From positions 372,001 through 436,000 of the forward strand of contig CAJTQI010000002.1 in the NCBI GenBank assembly GCA_910578645.1: a stretch of DNA of 64,000 nt. The letters run 5' to 3'. How positions within the stretch are numbered: position 1 is the first letter of the stretch; every line of letters begins with the position of its first letter. The notes below the pieces were generated by a model. The model was not told where the DNA came from, did no database searches, and saw only the letters and a list, made by a program, of their open reading frames with translations. Both the position numbers and the translations under genes were made by a program. This DNA comes from an uncultured Lachnospiraceae bacterium (GTDB taxonomy: Bacteria > Bacillota > Clostridia > Lachnospirales > Lachnospiraceae). Shown one piece after another: positions 1 to 9,247 of the stretch.

Positions 1-2
1 GG

Positions 3-164
3 TTCTATAACGCTACCTGGACAAGTGGCATAAATTGGACAGACCCCGCATATAACATAGAAAACGACCGGATGTACATGCACCTGGAAAGACAGCCTGA
101 GGTATGTACGGACAGGGTCAGTGCAGAACGGCAAGTGCGGGAGGGAAATGCATGTATGAGATGA
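3..164 (+). CDS. Possible 3' end of a gene that begins upstream of the window
   Basis: This frame is open from the left edge to a TGA at 162-164 and overlaps the start of the P-type ATPase gene by 13 bases. The 53 visible residues (beginning FYNATWTSGINWTDP) show no recognisable domain. The other two forward frames close within 33 bases, so if an upstream gene reads into the window it must use this frame. The short overlap with the next start fits an operon, but an open frame of this length could arise by chance. Function unknown. Confidence 0.35.
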   Translation, partial: FYNATWTSGINWTDPAYNIENDRMYMHLERQPEVCTDRVSAERQVREGNACMR

Positions 165-2878
165 AGACGGCGGCGGATGTACTCCGGATGCTTGGGACGG
201 ACAAGGACAGGGGGCTTGGGCATAAGGAGGCCATGGAGCGGAAGGCGAAGTATGGGGAGAACAAGCTGAAGGACCAGGAACAGAAGACTGTCTGGCAAAT
301 GATATTAGAACAGCTTAACGACCCCTTGATATTGATTTTGGTGGTGGCTATGGCAATCTCCCTTATGCTGCATGAGCTGGGGGATGCAGTTATCATCATA
401 ACGGTGGTAGTCTTGAATGCCGCGGTAGGTATCATCCAAGAAGGCAAGGCAGGCAAAGCGGTGGAGGCGCTCAAGAAGATGTCTTCTCCCCAGGCGGTGG
501 TACTACGGGGTGGGGAACGGATGAAGATTGCCGCCACGGATTTGGTACAGGGCGACATTGTCTTGTTGGAAGCGGGCAATATGATTCCGGCAGATTTGCG
601 TCTGATTGAAAGTCAGGGGATATGTATTGAAGAGTCTGCCCTTACAGGAGAGTCTGAGGCGGTTGAGAAGGAAGCAAGCTATGTTGCCAAAGAGCCAGGA
701 GACAATAGCTGTGCAAATATGGCATATATGTCCACTTATATGACGAAGGGAAGAGGTAAGGGCGTGGTGACTGCGACGGGCATGGATACCCGCATCGGGC
801 ATATTGCGGATATGTTGCATGGCAGCAGGGAGAAACTGACTCCCTTGCAGATGAAGTTGGGGGAACTTGGCAAGATACTTAGTTTTTTGGCTGTGGGTAT
901 TTGCGTGTTTTTGTTTGTGGTGGCTGTGCTGCAGAAGCGGGATGTGGGGGAAATGCTTTTAACTTCCGTGTCCCTTGCCGTGGCGGCCGTGCCGGAGGGG
1001 CTTCCGGCTATCGTGACGATTGTGCTTGCATTGAGCGTGTCCCGTATGGTACGTGCCAAAACAATTGTCCGTAAACTTTCTTCCGTGGAGACGTTGGGGG
1101 CGGTGGAGGTAGTCTGCTCCGATAAGACAGGAACCTTGACACAGAATAAGATGACGGTGACGGAATGTTATCTGGAAGGGAAACTTCTCACCAGGGAAAA
1201 ACTGCATGATTTCTTTTCTCAGGTGTCAGATGCACGGCAGGCGGAGCCGGAGACGCTGCGGGCGGCACAGGGGCGGGCGGACAGCCATATTGTGCGCAGG
1301 CATTTTCTGTTGGGATGTCTGCTCTGTAATGACGGGGTGCTGCTTGAGGAGGACAAAATCGGTGACCCGACGGAACTTGCGCTTTTATATATGGCGAAAG
1401 AATGTGGTGCGGATATAGAAAGGCTGCGGAAAACTTACCCCCGGATTGCGGAGAAAGGGTTTGACTCACAGCGCAAGATGATGACTACGGTGCACAGGCA
1501 AGAGGGAGAGACGGTCTCCTACTCTAAGGGTGCGGCAGAGAGGATTCTTGAGAGTTGTGACAGGATGTACAGGCAAGGACAAGTAACTGCCATGGGCCAG
1601 TCCGACAAGGAGGCCGTGGTGCGGGTACAGAAACAATTGATGGGCGAGGGCAGGAGGGTGATGGCCCTTGCCATGGACGGGAACGGTGGGATGCAGGAGA
1701 AGAATATGGTTTTCCTGGGGCTTTTTAGTATGCAGGACCCGGTGAGGCCAGAGGCGGTACAGGCGGTGGCTGATTTCGAGAAGGCGGGAGTCAGTACGGT
1801 CATGATTACGGGGGACCATCCGGATACGGCATTTTCCATTGCCAAGGAACTGGGCATTGCAACGCAAACGCAACAGTGCATCACAGGCAAGGAGATAGAC
1901 CGCCTGAAAGACCATAGTTTCTTGCAGAAACTACAGGAATTAAGAGTTTTCGCCAGAGTCACGCCAGAGCATAAGGTCAGGATTGTGGAGGGTTACCGGA
2001 GTCTTGGCAAGACTGTGGCGATGACGGGGGACGGTGTCAACGATGCACCGTCTCTGCAGGCGGCGGATATCGGAATTGCCATGGGATTAAACGGTACGGA
2101 CGTGGCCCGCGGGGCGGCGGATTTCGTGCTGATGGACGATAATTTTGCGACCATTCATATGGCAATCAAGGAAGGCAGAGGAATCTATGAAAATATCAGG
2201 AAGTCGGTCCTTTTCCTGCTATCCTCTAATCTGGGGGAAATCATCACGATGCTAGTCACCATCGTGGCCGGACTGCCAAGCCCTCTTAAAGCCAGTTTCA
2301 TCTTATGGATAAACTTGATTACCGATTCCCTTCCGGCATTGGCGCTAGGGGTGGATGATAATGAGGGGGAGGGGCTGATGCGTGAGAAGCCCCGGAATAA
2401 GGACGACTCTCTTTTTGCCAAAGGCGGGCTGTTGTGCGTTATCTGCTATGGGCTGCTTATCGGTGGAGTGAGTCTGGCGGCATTTTTAAAAGTGCCCTAT
2501 GACAGGATTGTGGCAGAAGGGCTCCCGGTTAGTTTACATAATGTAATAGAGGGGCTGCGGATATCGACGGTTCTTGCCAAGGCGCAGACACATGCCTTTA
2601 TGGTGCTTGGTATCAGCCAGTTATTCCATGCCATAGGTATGCGGGATGTTAACCGTTCGGTCTTTAAAATGAACCACAGGAACAATCCTTATATGATTGG
2701 CGCGCTTGTGATAGGGATTATGCTGCAGATAGCGGTGACGGAAATCGGGCCGCTTATACAGCTTTTCGGGACGGTGCGCCTTGGAATGGTGGAATGGATG
2801 CAGCTCATCGCTTTGTCCACCACGCCATTAATTGTACATGAGATGCTTGTGGCGGTGAGCAGAGGGAGGAAAGCGTAA
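152..2878 (+). CDS. Calcium-type cation-translocating P-type ATPase (P2A)
   Basis: A 908-residue cation pump that probably exports Ca2+ at the expense of ATP. The actuator motif LTGES lies near residue 165, the membrane ion-site motif PEGLP near 280, the phosphorylated Asp in CSDKTGTLTQNK at 324, and the hinge motif TGDGVNDAP near 625. Hydrophobic segments are placed as in ten-helix P2 pumps, and the C-terminal membrane motif NLITDSLPALALG fits P2A-type bacterial pumps. The ATG at 152 is preferred over the in-frame ATG at 104 because GGGAGG at 139-144 sits seven bases before it. The length is normal for the family. Ca2+ specificity is inferred from the subfamily and not proven; Mn2+ or another cation remains possible. 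The gene is convergent with the ytaF-like gene. Confidence 0.93.
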   Translation: MYEMKTAADVLRMLGTDKDRGLGHKEAMERKAKYGENKLKDQEQKTVWQMILEQLNDPLILILVVAMAISLMLHELGDAVIIITVVVLNAAVGIIQEGKAGKAVEALKKMSSPQAVVLRGGERMKIAATDLVQGDIVLLEAGNMIPADLRLIESQGICIEESALTGESEAVEKEASYVAKEPGDNSCANMAYMSTYMTKGRGKGVVTATGMDTRIGHIADMLHGSREKLTPLQMKLGELGKILSFLAVGICVFLFVVAVLQKRDVGEMLLTSVSLAVAAVPEGLPAIVTIVLALSVSRMVRAKTIVRKLSSVETLGAVEVVCSDKTGTLTQNKMTVTECYLEGKLLTREKLHDFFSQVSDARQAEPETLRAAQGRADSHIVRRHFLLGCLLCNDGVLLEEDKIGDPTELALLYMAKECGADIERLRKTYPRIAEKGFDSQRKMMTTVHRQEGETVSYSKGAAERILESCDRMYRQGQVTAMGQSDKEAVVRVQKQLMGEGRRVMALAMDGNGGMQEKNMVFLGLFSMQDPVRPEAVQAVADFEKAGVSTVMITGDHPDTAFSIAKELGIATQTQQCITGKEIDRLKDHSFLQKLQELRVFARVTPEHKVRIVEGYRSLGKTVAMTGDGVNDAPSLQAADIGIAMGLNGTDVARGAADFVLMDDNFATIHMAIKEGRGIYENIRKSVLFLLSSNLGEIITMLVTIVAGLPSPLKASFILWINLITDSLPALALGVDDNEGEGLMREKPRNKDDSLFAKGGLLCVICYGLLIGGVSLAAFLKVPYDRIVAEGLPVSLHNVIEGLRISTVLAKAQTHAFMVLGISQLFHAIGMRDVNRSVFKMNHRNNPYMIGALVIGIMLQIAVTEIGPLIQLFGTVRLGMVEWMQLIALSTTPLIVHEMLVAVSRGRKA

Positions 2879-2940
2879 GTTTTCCGTGCCATGCCCATAA
2901 ACATGACAGGCGGCGCTTTAGCGCGGTTTGGCCACAGCTC

Positions 2941-3576
2941 TTACAACAAGCTGTTTACCGCAAGGAGGAGGAGAAACAGGCCGCTGAGCCATGACAAGTC
3001 GATGTGGAGCACGGAAGAAACCAGATGTCCGAGGCCGTATCCTGCGGCGAACAGAGTCAGGTTGAAGATAGCGGAGAGGATAAAGAGCGCGGCGGCGGGA
3101 ATAGGGCCGGTGTTGAAGGCCATGCCTACAAGCACGCTGTCTAAGGAAAGCGCCAGAGACAGAAGCAGCGCCTCTTTTGGGCTTAAAACTTGTAAATCTT
3201 CCTGGTTGGCATCTTCCGGGGAGAGATAGACTGTGAAAATAATATTAATCTGCTTGATTTTGCAGCCCCAGTTTCTTGTGAGACTGGGGTGTCTGCGTGC
3301 CAGGAGGCGTATCAGGCTTTCTGACAGTTTACTGCATCCTAGAATGAAGAGAAGGGCGAAAGACAGTACGGGCAGCGCAGAGGCGGGGATGAGCAGGGAG
3401 AGGGAAGAACCGATACGGTTGGCTGTCGTGATAAATACGGCGGGGACACAGGTTAGGATAAGATAAGCGGGAAATTTAATCTGCACACGCTGGGTGCCGT
3501 AAGTCAGTCCGGCGGTCAGGGAGTCGATGGATACGGCGACAAGAAAAATAAGAAGCGCCGGGAAAGTTGAAGACAT
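2941..3576 (-). CDS. ytaF: YtaF-like sporulation membrane protein (MntP/DUF204 relative)
   Basis: A 211-residue polytopic membrane protein with two similar hydrophobic halves. Each half carries a short acidic membrane motif, VAVSIDSLTAGLTYG near residue 14 and LALSLDSVLVGMAFN near 144. The paired internal repeat with conserved Asp is typical of the MntP/YtaF family. B. subtilis YtaF is associated with sporulation; MntP relatives export Mn2+. On the minus strand a GAGGTGATTT ribosome binding site precedes the ATG. The gene stands alone, convergent with the P-type ATPase and divergent from the metallo-hydrolase. The actual substrate is unknown, and the symbol follows the closest family I recognise. 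Confidence 0.82.
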   Translation of the reverse strand: MSSTFPALLIFLVAVSIDSLTAGLTYGTQRVQIKFPAYLILTCVPAVFITTANRIGSSLSLLIPASALPVLSFALLFILGCSKLSESLIRLLARRHPSLTRNWGCKIKQINIIFTVYLSPEDANQEDLQVLSPKEALLLSLALSLDSVLVGMAFNTGPIPAAALFILSAIFNLTLFAAGYGLGHLVSSVLHIDLSWLSGLFLLLLAVNSLL

Positions 3577-3649
3577 TGCGAAATCACCTCAACAGATAAA
3601 ACTTTATCTTATATTGTATGGAAAAAACGACAGTAGTTGATGAATTTTA

Positions 3650-3678
3650 TTTACGCCTAATTTAAAAAATGGTATGAT
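3650..3678 (+). promoter_or_regulatory. Candidate sigma-A promoter of the metallo-hydrolase gene
   Basis: TTTACG (3650-3655) and TATGAT (3673-3678) are separated by 17 bases in the AT-rich divergent intergenic region. The -10 box matches consensus at five of six positions, the -35 box at four. A transcript would start near 3685, about 105 bases before the coding start at 3791. Confidence 0.45.
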
Positions 3679-3790
3679 AAATAAAGAATGGGTTCATGTG
3701 CCGGACGGGTGTAATTGAAGGTAAATAGTATGCCGGTATTATGATTGGCAATTGATGGGAATGTATGCTTGTTAAGAATGGGGGTTTTTT

Positions 3791-5395
3791 ATGGAGTTAA
3801 TGTTTATTGGGGCGGACCATGAGGTTACTGGAAGCTGTCATTATCTTCGGGTCGGGGAGAAAAATATTCTGGTTGATTACGGCATGGAGCAGGGAGCCAA
3901 TGTGTTTGAGAACTGTGAGCTGCCTGTGGACGCCGCACTTATTGATTATGTGTTTTTGACACATGCGCATATAGACCATTCCGGCATGCTTCCTCTTTTG
4001 TATGCCAGAGGATTTAGGGGCGGTATTTATGCCACAGTGGCAACTTGCGATTTGTGCAGCATTATGCTGCGTGACTGCGCGCATATCCAGATGCAGGAGG
4101 CGGAGTGGAAGAACCGTAAGGCGAAGAGAAGCTCGGAAAATACCGTGATTGAGCCGGTGTATACGATGGAGGATGCAGACGGCACGATTAAACGGCTTAT
4201 TCCCTGTGACTATGCAAGCATTGTCGATGTGTGCGAGGGAATACAGATTCGGTTTACGGATATCGGGCATTTGCTTGGCTCTTCCAGTATAGAGGTGTGG
4301 GCCACGGAAGAGGGTGTCACGAAGAAACTTGTTTTTTCAGGGGATATCGGTAACAGCGACCAGCCTCTTATTAAGAATCCGAGATTGACGGAGGAAGCGG
4401 ACTATGTGGTGATGGAGTCCACTTACGGCGACAGGCTGCACAGCACGGACAGACCGGATTATATAGGGGAACTGACGAGAATACTGCAGACAACTTTTGA
4501 CAGGGGCGGCAATGTGGTGATTCCCTCCTTTGCGGTAGGAAGGACACAGGAAATCTTGTATTTCCTGCGCCAGATAAAGGCAGAGCAATTAGTGAAAGGG
4601 CACGAAGGATTCCATGTCTATGTGGACAGCCCGCTTGCGGTGGAGGCCACCGGCATCTTCCACAAGAACGAACACGAATGCTTTGACGAAAAGGCGATGG
4701 AACTTGTCAGGCAAGGAATTAATCCGATTACCTTCCCGGGGCTTAGACTTGCGATTACCAGCGACGAGTCCAGGGCCATTAATTTCGAGACCAGTCCTAA
4801 GGTTATCATATCGGCTTCCGGTATGTGTGAGGCGGGCAGAATCAGGCACCACCTGAAACATAACCTGTGGAGACCGGAGTGTACGATTTTATTTGTGGGC
4901 TATCAGGCCGTAGGCACTCTTGGCAGACATATCGTGGAAGGGACCAAGGAAGTGAAACTGTTTGGAGAGCACATAGAAATACGTGCGCAGATTATGAAGC
5001 TTATCGGTATGAGCGGGCACGCCGACAAGAATGGGCTTTTAAACTGGGTGGAAGGGTTTAAGGAGAAACCACGGAAAGTGTTTGTGGTGCACGGTGAGGA
5101 CAGTGTGTGCAAGCTTTTTACGGAATGCCTGAAAGTGGAGCACGGCATAAATGCCTACGCACCTTACAGCGGTACCCGTTTTGATTTGATAAAAGGCGAG
5201 TTTATCTATGAAGCTCAGCCTGTGGCAGTGAAGAAGAAAGCGAAGGGTATTTCTGATGTCTTTGCAAGGCTGCTTGCCAGTGGGCAGAGGCTTATTGCCG
5301 TTATACATAAGAATGAGGGCGGCGCCAATAAAGACCTTGCGAAGTTTGCGGACCAGATTAATTCCCTTTGTGATAAGTGGGACAATAGAATATAG
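3791..5395 (+). CDS. Beta-CASP metallo-beta-lactamase-fold nuclease-like hydrolase
   Basis: A 534-residue protein of the MBL-fold/beta-CASP/RMMBL group, which mostly process or degrade RNA (CPSF73, RNase J and bacterial YsfF-like proteins). The zinc motif HxHxDH is H58, H60, D62, H63. Other visible motifs are LVFSGDIGN (metal Asp), the beta-CASP region PSFAVGRTQE, ISASGMCEAGRI, and the RMMBL motif GMSGHADKNGL near residue 410. A C-terminal tail of about 70 residues after the RMMBL domain is longer than I expect for simple family members. It starts 54 bases upstream of thyA, so co-transcription is likely. RNA is the likely substrate, but this is inferred from the family. Confidence 0.88.
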   Translation: MELMFIGADHEVTGSCHYLRVGEKNILVDYGMEQGANVFENCELPVDAALIDYVFLTHAHIDHSGMLPLLYARGFRGGIYATVATCDLCSIMLRDCAHIQMQEAEWKNRKAKRSSENTVIEPVYTMEDADGTIKRLIPCDYASIVDVCEGIQIRFTDIGHLLGSSSIEVWATEEGVTKKLVFSGDIGNSDQPLIKNPRLTEEADYVVMESTYGDRLHSTDRPDYIGELTRILQTTFDRGGNVVIPSFAVGRTQEILYFLRQIKAEQLVKGHEGFHVYVDSPLAVEATGIFHKNEHECFDEKAMELVRQGINPITFPGLRLAITSDESRAINFETSPKVIISASGMCEAGRIRHHLKHNLWRPECTILFVGYQAVGTLGRHIVEGTKEVKLFGEHIEIRAQIMKLIGMSGHADKNGLLNWVEGFKEKPRKVFVVHGEDSVCKLFTECLKVEHGINAYAPYSGTRFDLIKGEFIYEAQPVAVKKKAKGISDVFARLLASGQRLIAVIHKNEGGANKDLAKFADQINSLCDKWDNRI

Positions 5396-5448
5396 CATAA
5401 GATATCAAAATAACCGAAATAGAAAAGAGAAAAGGAATCAGACGGATT

Positions 5449-6297
5449 ATGAGTGCAGCAGACCACATTTTTATCAGGATGTGTAAGGATATTCTGGAGA
5501 ACGGTACGAGTACGGAGGGGGAGAAAGTAAGGCCCCATTGGGCGGACGGCGCGTCAGCGTACACGGTGAAGCAGTTTGGCGTGGTGAACAGATATGATTT
5601 GTCAAAGGAGTTCCCGATTATGACGCTGAGGCGGACGGCGCTTAAGAGCGCGACCGACGAAATGCTTTGGATATGGCAGCGTAAGTCCAATAATGTCAAC
5701 GACTTACACAGCCATATCTGGGACGAATGGGCGGATGAGGACGGTTCCATCGGCAAGGCTTACGGCTACCAGATGGGGGTGCGGCACCAATATAAAGAAG
5801 GTATGATGGACCAGGTTGACCGTGTGATTTACGATTTAAAAAATAATCCGTTCAGCCGACGGATTATGACGAACATCTATGTCCATCAAGATTTGCATGA
5901 GATGAATTTGTATCCTTGTGCTTACAGCATGACGTTCAATGTGACCCAGAAGAAGGGACATGACAGGCTGACGCTAAATGCTGTTTTGAACCAGCGTTCC
6001 CAGGACGTGCTTACCGCAAATAACTGGAATGTGGTGCAGTACGCGGTGTTGGTGCACATGTTAGCCCAGGTCTGCGGCATGGAGGCAGGGGAGTTGGTGC
6101 ATGTGATTGCCGATGCGCATATTTATGACAGACATATCCCGATTATAGAGGAGATGATTACAAGACCCTGTTATGAGGCGCCTGTTTTCTGGCTGAATCC
6201 CGATGTGAAAGATTTCTATGAGTTTACGAGGGATGACGTGAGGGTGGATAATTATGTTACCGGACCCCAGGTGGAGAATATACCGGTGGCAATCTAG
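5449..6297 (+). CDS. thyA: Thymidylate synthase
   Basis: A 282-residue ThyA-type enzyme that methylates dUMP to dTMP using methylene-tetrahydrofolate. The catalytic Cys is C157 in YPCAYSMTFNV, and the phosphate-binding QRSQD motif lies about 30 residues downstream. The C-terminal DNYVTGPQVENIPVAI ends like other ThyA proteins. Residues around the nucleophile differ from the E. coli type, which is common in divergent Clostridia enzymes. folA follows 192 bases downstream, giving the usual dTMP/folate-recycling pair because ThyA produces the dihydrofolate that FolA reduces. Its start follows a purine-rich stretch before the ATG at 5449. Confidence 0.93.
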   Translation: MSAADHIFIRMCKDILENGTSTEGEKVRPHWADGASAYTVKQFGVVNRYDLSKEFPIMTLRRTALKSATDEMLWIWQRKSNNVNDLHSHIWDEWADEDGSIGKAYGYQMGVRHQYKEGMMDQVDRVIYDLKNNPFSRRIMTNIYVHQDLHEMNLYPCAYSMTFNVTQKKGHDRLTLNAVLNQRSQDVLTANNWNVVQYAVLVHMLAQVCGMEAGELVHVIADAHIYDRHIPIIEEMITRPCYEAPVFWLNPDVKDFYEFTRDDVRVDNYVTGPQVENIPVAI

Positions 6298-6391
6298 TAT
6301 ATGGATACGTCCCCTTTCATATGGGTGATTTGGTGAAAAACTTAACAAGTCCATAAACTGAACCGGTCTGAAAATGTAACGGATTTAGTCG

Positions 6392-6476
6392 GAATTTGTG
6401 CAGAAGCGTCGCAAATTCTTTTTACCGCAGAGCGGAGTTTGTAATTCTGCCCGCGTTCTTGCTTTGAGACGCTTCG
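6392..6476 (+). promoter_or_regulatory. Terminator-like hairpin with a competing downstream stem in the folA leader
   Basis: GAATTTGTG (6392-6400) can pair with CGCAAATTC (6410-6418) and is followed by five Ts (6419-6423), giving a modest intrinsic terminator after thyA. GAAGCGTC inside the loop region (6403-6410) can instead pair with GACGCTTC (6468-6475), which would exclude the terminator. CCGC-AGA-GCGG (6425-6435) is a further small hairpin. The arrangement resembles an attenuator, but it matches no riboswitch class I know. Confidence 0.4.
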
Positions 6477-6489
6477 GAATGGAGGAAAG

Positions 6490-6981
6490 ATGAATTTAAT
6501 CGTAGCAGTAGACAATCATTGGGCGATTGGCTGTAAAAACAGTCTGCTTGTCAGTATTCCGGCAGACCATAAGTTCTTCCGGCAGGAAACGACAGGTAAG
6601 GTGGTGGTGTTTGGCAGGAAGACGTTGGAGACTTTCCCCCAGGGTATGCCTTTGAAAAACCGCACGAATATTGTTCTGTCTTCCAATCCGGACTATCAGG
6701 TGAAAGACGCCTTTGTCGTGCATAACAAGGAAGAGCTTTTGGAAAAGTTAAAAGAGTATCCGGATAAGGACGTCTATATCATCGGCGGCGAGAGCGTATA
6801 CCGGATGATGCTGCCTTATTGTGATGTAGCCCATGTGACGAAGATAGAGCATACGTATGAGGCGGATGCTTATTTCCCGAACCTGGACGAAGACCCGGAG
6901 TGGGAGGTCACGGCGGACAGCGAGGAACAGACTTATTTTGACATTGCTTATGAGTTTGTGAAATATGAGCGCGTAAGATAG
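6490..6981 (+). CDS. folA: Dihydrofolate reductase
   Basis: A 163-residue NADPH-dependent enzyme reducing dihydrofolate to tetrahydrofolate. The N-terminus MNLIVAVDNHWAIG matches the family's first strand and the substrate/NADPH loop. VVVFGRKTLETFP near residue 37 is the nucleotide-binding GRKT region, and DVYIIGGESVYRMML near 94 is the conserved IGG segment. The length is typical. GGAGGAAAG immediately precedes the ATG. It lies downstream of thyA and may be coupled to it through the structured leader at 6392-6476. Confidence 0.94.
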   Translation: MNLIVAVDNHWAIGCKNSLLVSIPADHKFFRQETTGKVVVFGRKTLETFPQGMPLKNRTNIVLSSNPDYQVKDAFVVHNKEELLEKLKEYPDKDVYIIGGESVYRMMLPYCDVAHVTKIEHTYEADAYFPNLDEDPEWEVTADSEEQTYFDIAYEFVKYERVR

Positions 6982-7216
6982 GGCGGTATATGTTGGGGAC
7001 ATTAAGAAACACGAATGAGACATCATTTGGGATACATGCCAGGTAAGAGAATATAAGGAGGTATTGTGAGGACAGATATTGGGTATAAAGCTATAAGGCG
7101 GCGTCATGGGGCGGGTATTGGATAAAAATTGTAAGACGGCGTTATGGGGACAGGAATTGGGCAAGAAACTGTAAGAGGGCATCATTAGGTCAGGCATCCG
7201 GGAAGAAATTTAAAGG
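6981..7216 (+). repeat. About six degenerate tandem repeats of 38-40 bp
   Basis: The spacer between folA and the hybrid kinase gene can be laid out as six imperfect units: 6981-7020, 7021-7059, 7060-7098, 7099-7136, 7137-7176 and 7177-7216. The best pair is 7099-7136 and 7137-7176, which share CGGCGT.ATGGGG at the start and GTAAGA at the end. Other units keep the spacing and a terminal TAAGA/ATAAGG-like end. Function is unknown. No gene is apparent in this spacer. Confidence 0.55.
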
Positions 7217-7236
7217 CGTCAGGGAAGGAAAACATT

Positions 7237-9216
7237 ATGGGTTACAGTCTGGAAAAGGCGGAAGCATCAGACAACAGGGGGCAGCAGGTTTCTACGCTGT
7301 TACAGGCGAAGGAACAGTTGGAACGTAAGAATATAGAATTGGAAGAGGCGATTTTGGCGGCGAAGAAGGCAGACAGCGCCAGGGATATTTTCCTGGCCAA
7401 TATGTCCCATGAGCTGCGCACACCGATTAACACGATTCTTGGCCTGAATGAATTGATTATACGGGAGAGCCAGGATGAGGCAGTCAAGGAGTATGCGCTG
7501 GATATCAGGCAGGCGGGCAACATACTTCTTACATTGGTCAGCGATATATTGGATTTCACCACATTGGAAGCAGGCCGGATGGAGCTGATGGAGGGGATTT
7601 ATGATATCAGCTCGCTTTTGAATGACTTGATTAACGGAATCTCTCTTCAGGTGCGTAAGAAGAAGCTTGAGCTCAGGCTGGATATCGCAAAGGATATACC
7701 CCATAAACTTCTGGGCGACGAGATACATTTAAGGCAGATTATAGGGAACCTTCTTTCCAATGCCGTGAAATATACGGAAAAAGGCAGGATTACGCTGCAT
7801 GTTAGCTGGCGGAAGGTGTCGGGTGATAAAATTGAACTTTATATTATTGTGAAAGATACGGGAGTAGGTATTAAGGAGAAAGATATACCGAAATTGTTTG
7901 GCGTTTTCCAACGTATGAACACCACCGTCCGCAATAAGAATGAAAGAACAGGGTTAGGGCTTGCCATCACCAGCCGCCTTGTAGGGATGATGGGCGGCAA
8001 ACTGGAAGTCCAAAGCGTCTATGGTAAGGGCTCCGCTTTTTCTTTTAAGGTGGTACAGAAGGTGGAGGACAGGGCGCCTCTGGGGGACTTTGAAAAGCAG
8101 TACAATGAGAGTCTGCGCAGCACGGAGAATTACCGCCAGAAATTCATTGCACCGATGGGCAGAATCCTGGTGGTTGATGACAACGCGATGAATCTGGCGG
8201 TGGCTCAGGGACTGCTCAAACAGACCAGGCTTCAGGTGGATGTGGCAAGCAGTGGCGAAGAGTGTCTGGAATTGATGAGACATAAGACTTACCATCTTAT
8301 CTGCATGGACCATATGATGCCTGTGATGGACGGGGTGGAGACGCTGCATAAGATTAGGGAGCTGGAGAGTAATCCTTCAGCGGATGTCCCAGTGATTGCA
8401 CTGACTGCCAATGCGGTGCCGGGCGCGAAGGAATTTTATTTAAATGAAGGATTCCAGGATTATCTCACGAAGCCTATTGATGCCGATAAATTTGAGAATA
8501 TGTTGATTGAATATCTGCCCGACAGCGTGGTCTATCTGACACAGGGGCAGAATGTGGATTTGGAATATGAGATGCAGGATGCGGAGCTGGCGCTTGATAT
8601 CCGGGAAAGCCAGTTGTTTGTAATTGGATTTAACATCCGCAACGGCTTAAAGTATATGGGTGGCGATAAGGCGCTTTACAGCAAAGTACTCCGCGATTTT
8701 CATTTGATATTGAAGGAGAAGGAGGAGGCGCTCCGGGGATTTTTGAAGAAGGGGGATATGCCGGGATATGCTATCGTCGTGCATTCTCTGAAGGGAAATG
8801 CGAGAAACCTGGGAGCGGACGAACTGGCGGACGAAGCATTTGAGCTTGAAAAAATGAGTAAGGCGGGACGGCTTGAGGATGTGGAGGTGCGCTCTCCGAT
8901 TCTGTTTAATATGATGAAGACGATGCGAAGCGGCTTGAAGGTATATCTTGACAGTGAAGAGGAGAATGTGGAGCAGGATGAGAAAGCGGCGGAGGATGCG
9001 CTTGTTCCGGTGACAGAGAGCGAGTGGAAGCGTGGTTTGGATGAACTGGCGCAGCGGCTTGATGACTTCGACGGGGACAGTGCGGGCGAAAAAATCAAAG
9101 AACTTAAGCGGTATAACCGTTCTGAATCAGACAGGAAAATGTTGCGTCTGTGTGAGAAGGCGGTGAAAGATTTCGCCTTTGATGTGGCGCTTGAAGTGGT
9201 GAATGCGGTCATGTAA
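7237..9216 (+). CDS. Soluble hybrid histidine kinase with receiver and HPt domains
   Basis: A 659-residue hybrid signalling kinase. Residues 15-55 form a coiled coil. The HisKA phospho-acceptor is H58 in MSHELRTPIN. The ATPase domain shows NLLSNAVKYT, DTGVGIKEKD and GLGLAIT, the receiver has its phospho-acceptor D358 in MDHMMPVMDG and a TKP motif near 405, and the HPt domain carries H516 in HSLKGNARNLG. No membrane segment or sensory domain precedes the kinase core, so the input must come through the short N-terminal coiled coil or a partner protein. About 90 residues follow the HPt domain without a recognised fold. No output regulator lies next to it; a phosphorelay to a distant regulator is inferred. 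Confidence 0.9.
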   Translation: MGYSLEKAEASDNRGQQVSTLLQAKEQLERKNIELEEAILAAKKADSARDIFLANMSHELRTPINTILGLNELIIRESQDEAVKEYALDIRQAGNILLTLVSDILDFTTLEAGRMELMEGIYDISSLLNDLINGISLQVRKKKLELRLDIAKDIPHKLLGDEIHLRQIIGNLLSNAVKYTEKGRITLHVSWRKVSGDKIELYIIVKDTGVGIKEKDIPKLFGVFQRMNTTVRNKNERTGLGLAITSRLVGMMGGKLEVQSVYGKGSAFSFKVVQKVEDRAPLGDFEKQYNESLRSTENYRQKFIAPMGRILVVDDNAMNLAVAQGLLKQTRLQVDVASSGEECLELMRHKTYHLICMDHMMPVMDGVETLHKIRELESNPSADVPVIALTANAVPGAKEFYLNEGFQDYLTKPIDADKFENMLIEYLPDSVVYLTQGQNVDLEYEMQDAELALDIRESQLFVIGFNIRNGLKYMGGDKALYSKVLRDFHLILKEKEEALRGFLKKGDMPGYAIVVHSLKGNARNLGADELADEAFELEKMSKAGRLEDVEVRSPILFNMMKTMRSGLKVYLDSEEENVEQDEKAAEDALVPVTESEWKRGLDELAQRLDDFDGDSAGEKIKELKRYNRSESDRKMLRLCEKAVKDFAFDVALEVVNAVM

Positions 9217-9247
9217 TATACGTGGTGCTGAAACCCTTTTCTTCGTC

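Noticed and set aside
2891..3466. Plus-strand open frames opposite the YtaF-like gene
   Set aside because: The minus-strand protein has the family motifs and membrane pattern; the plus-strand frames are Arg/Ser-rich shadows.
6298..6489. Tetrahydrofolate riboswitch before folA
   Set aside because: The conserved blocks I remember for that class are not present; only generic alternative stems are seen.
6748..7197. A minus-strand frame with repeated SYSF.PN.CPHN-like peptides
   Set aside because: It is the translation of the tandem DNA repeats and of antisense folA; no start signal is present.
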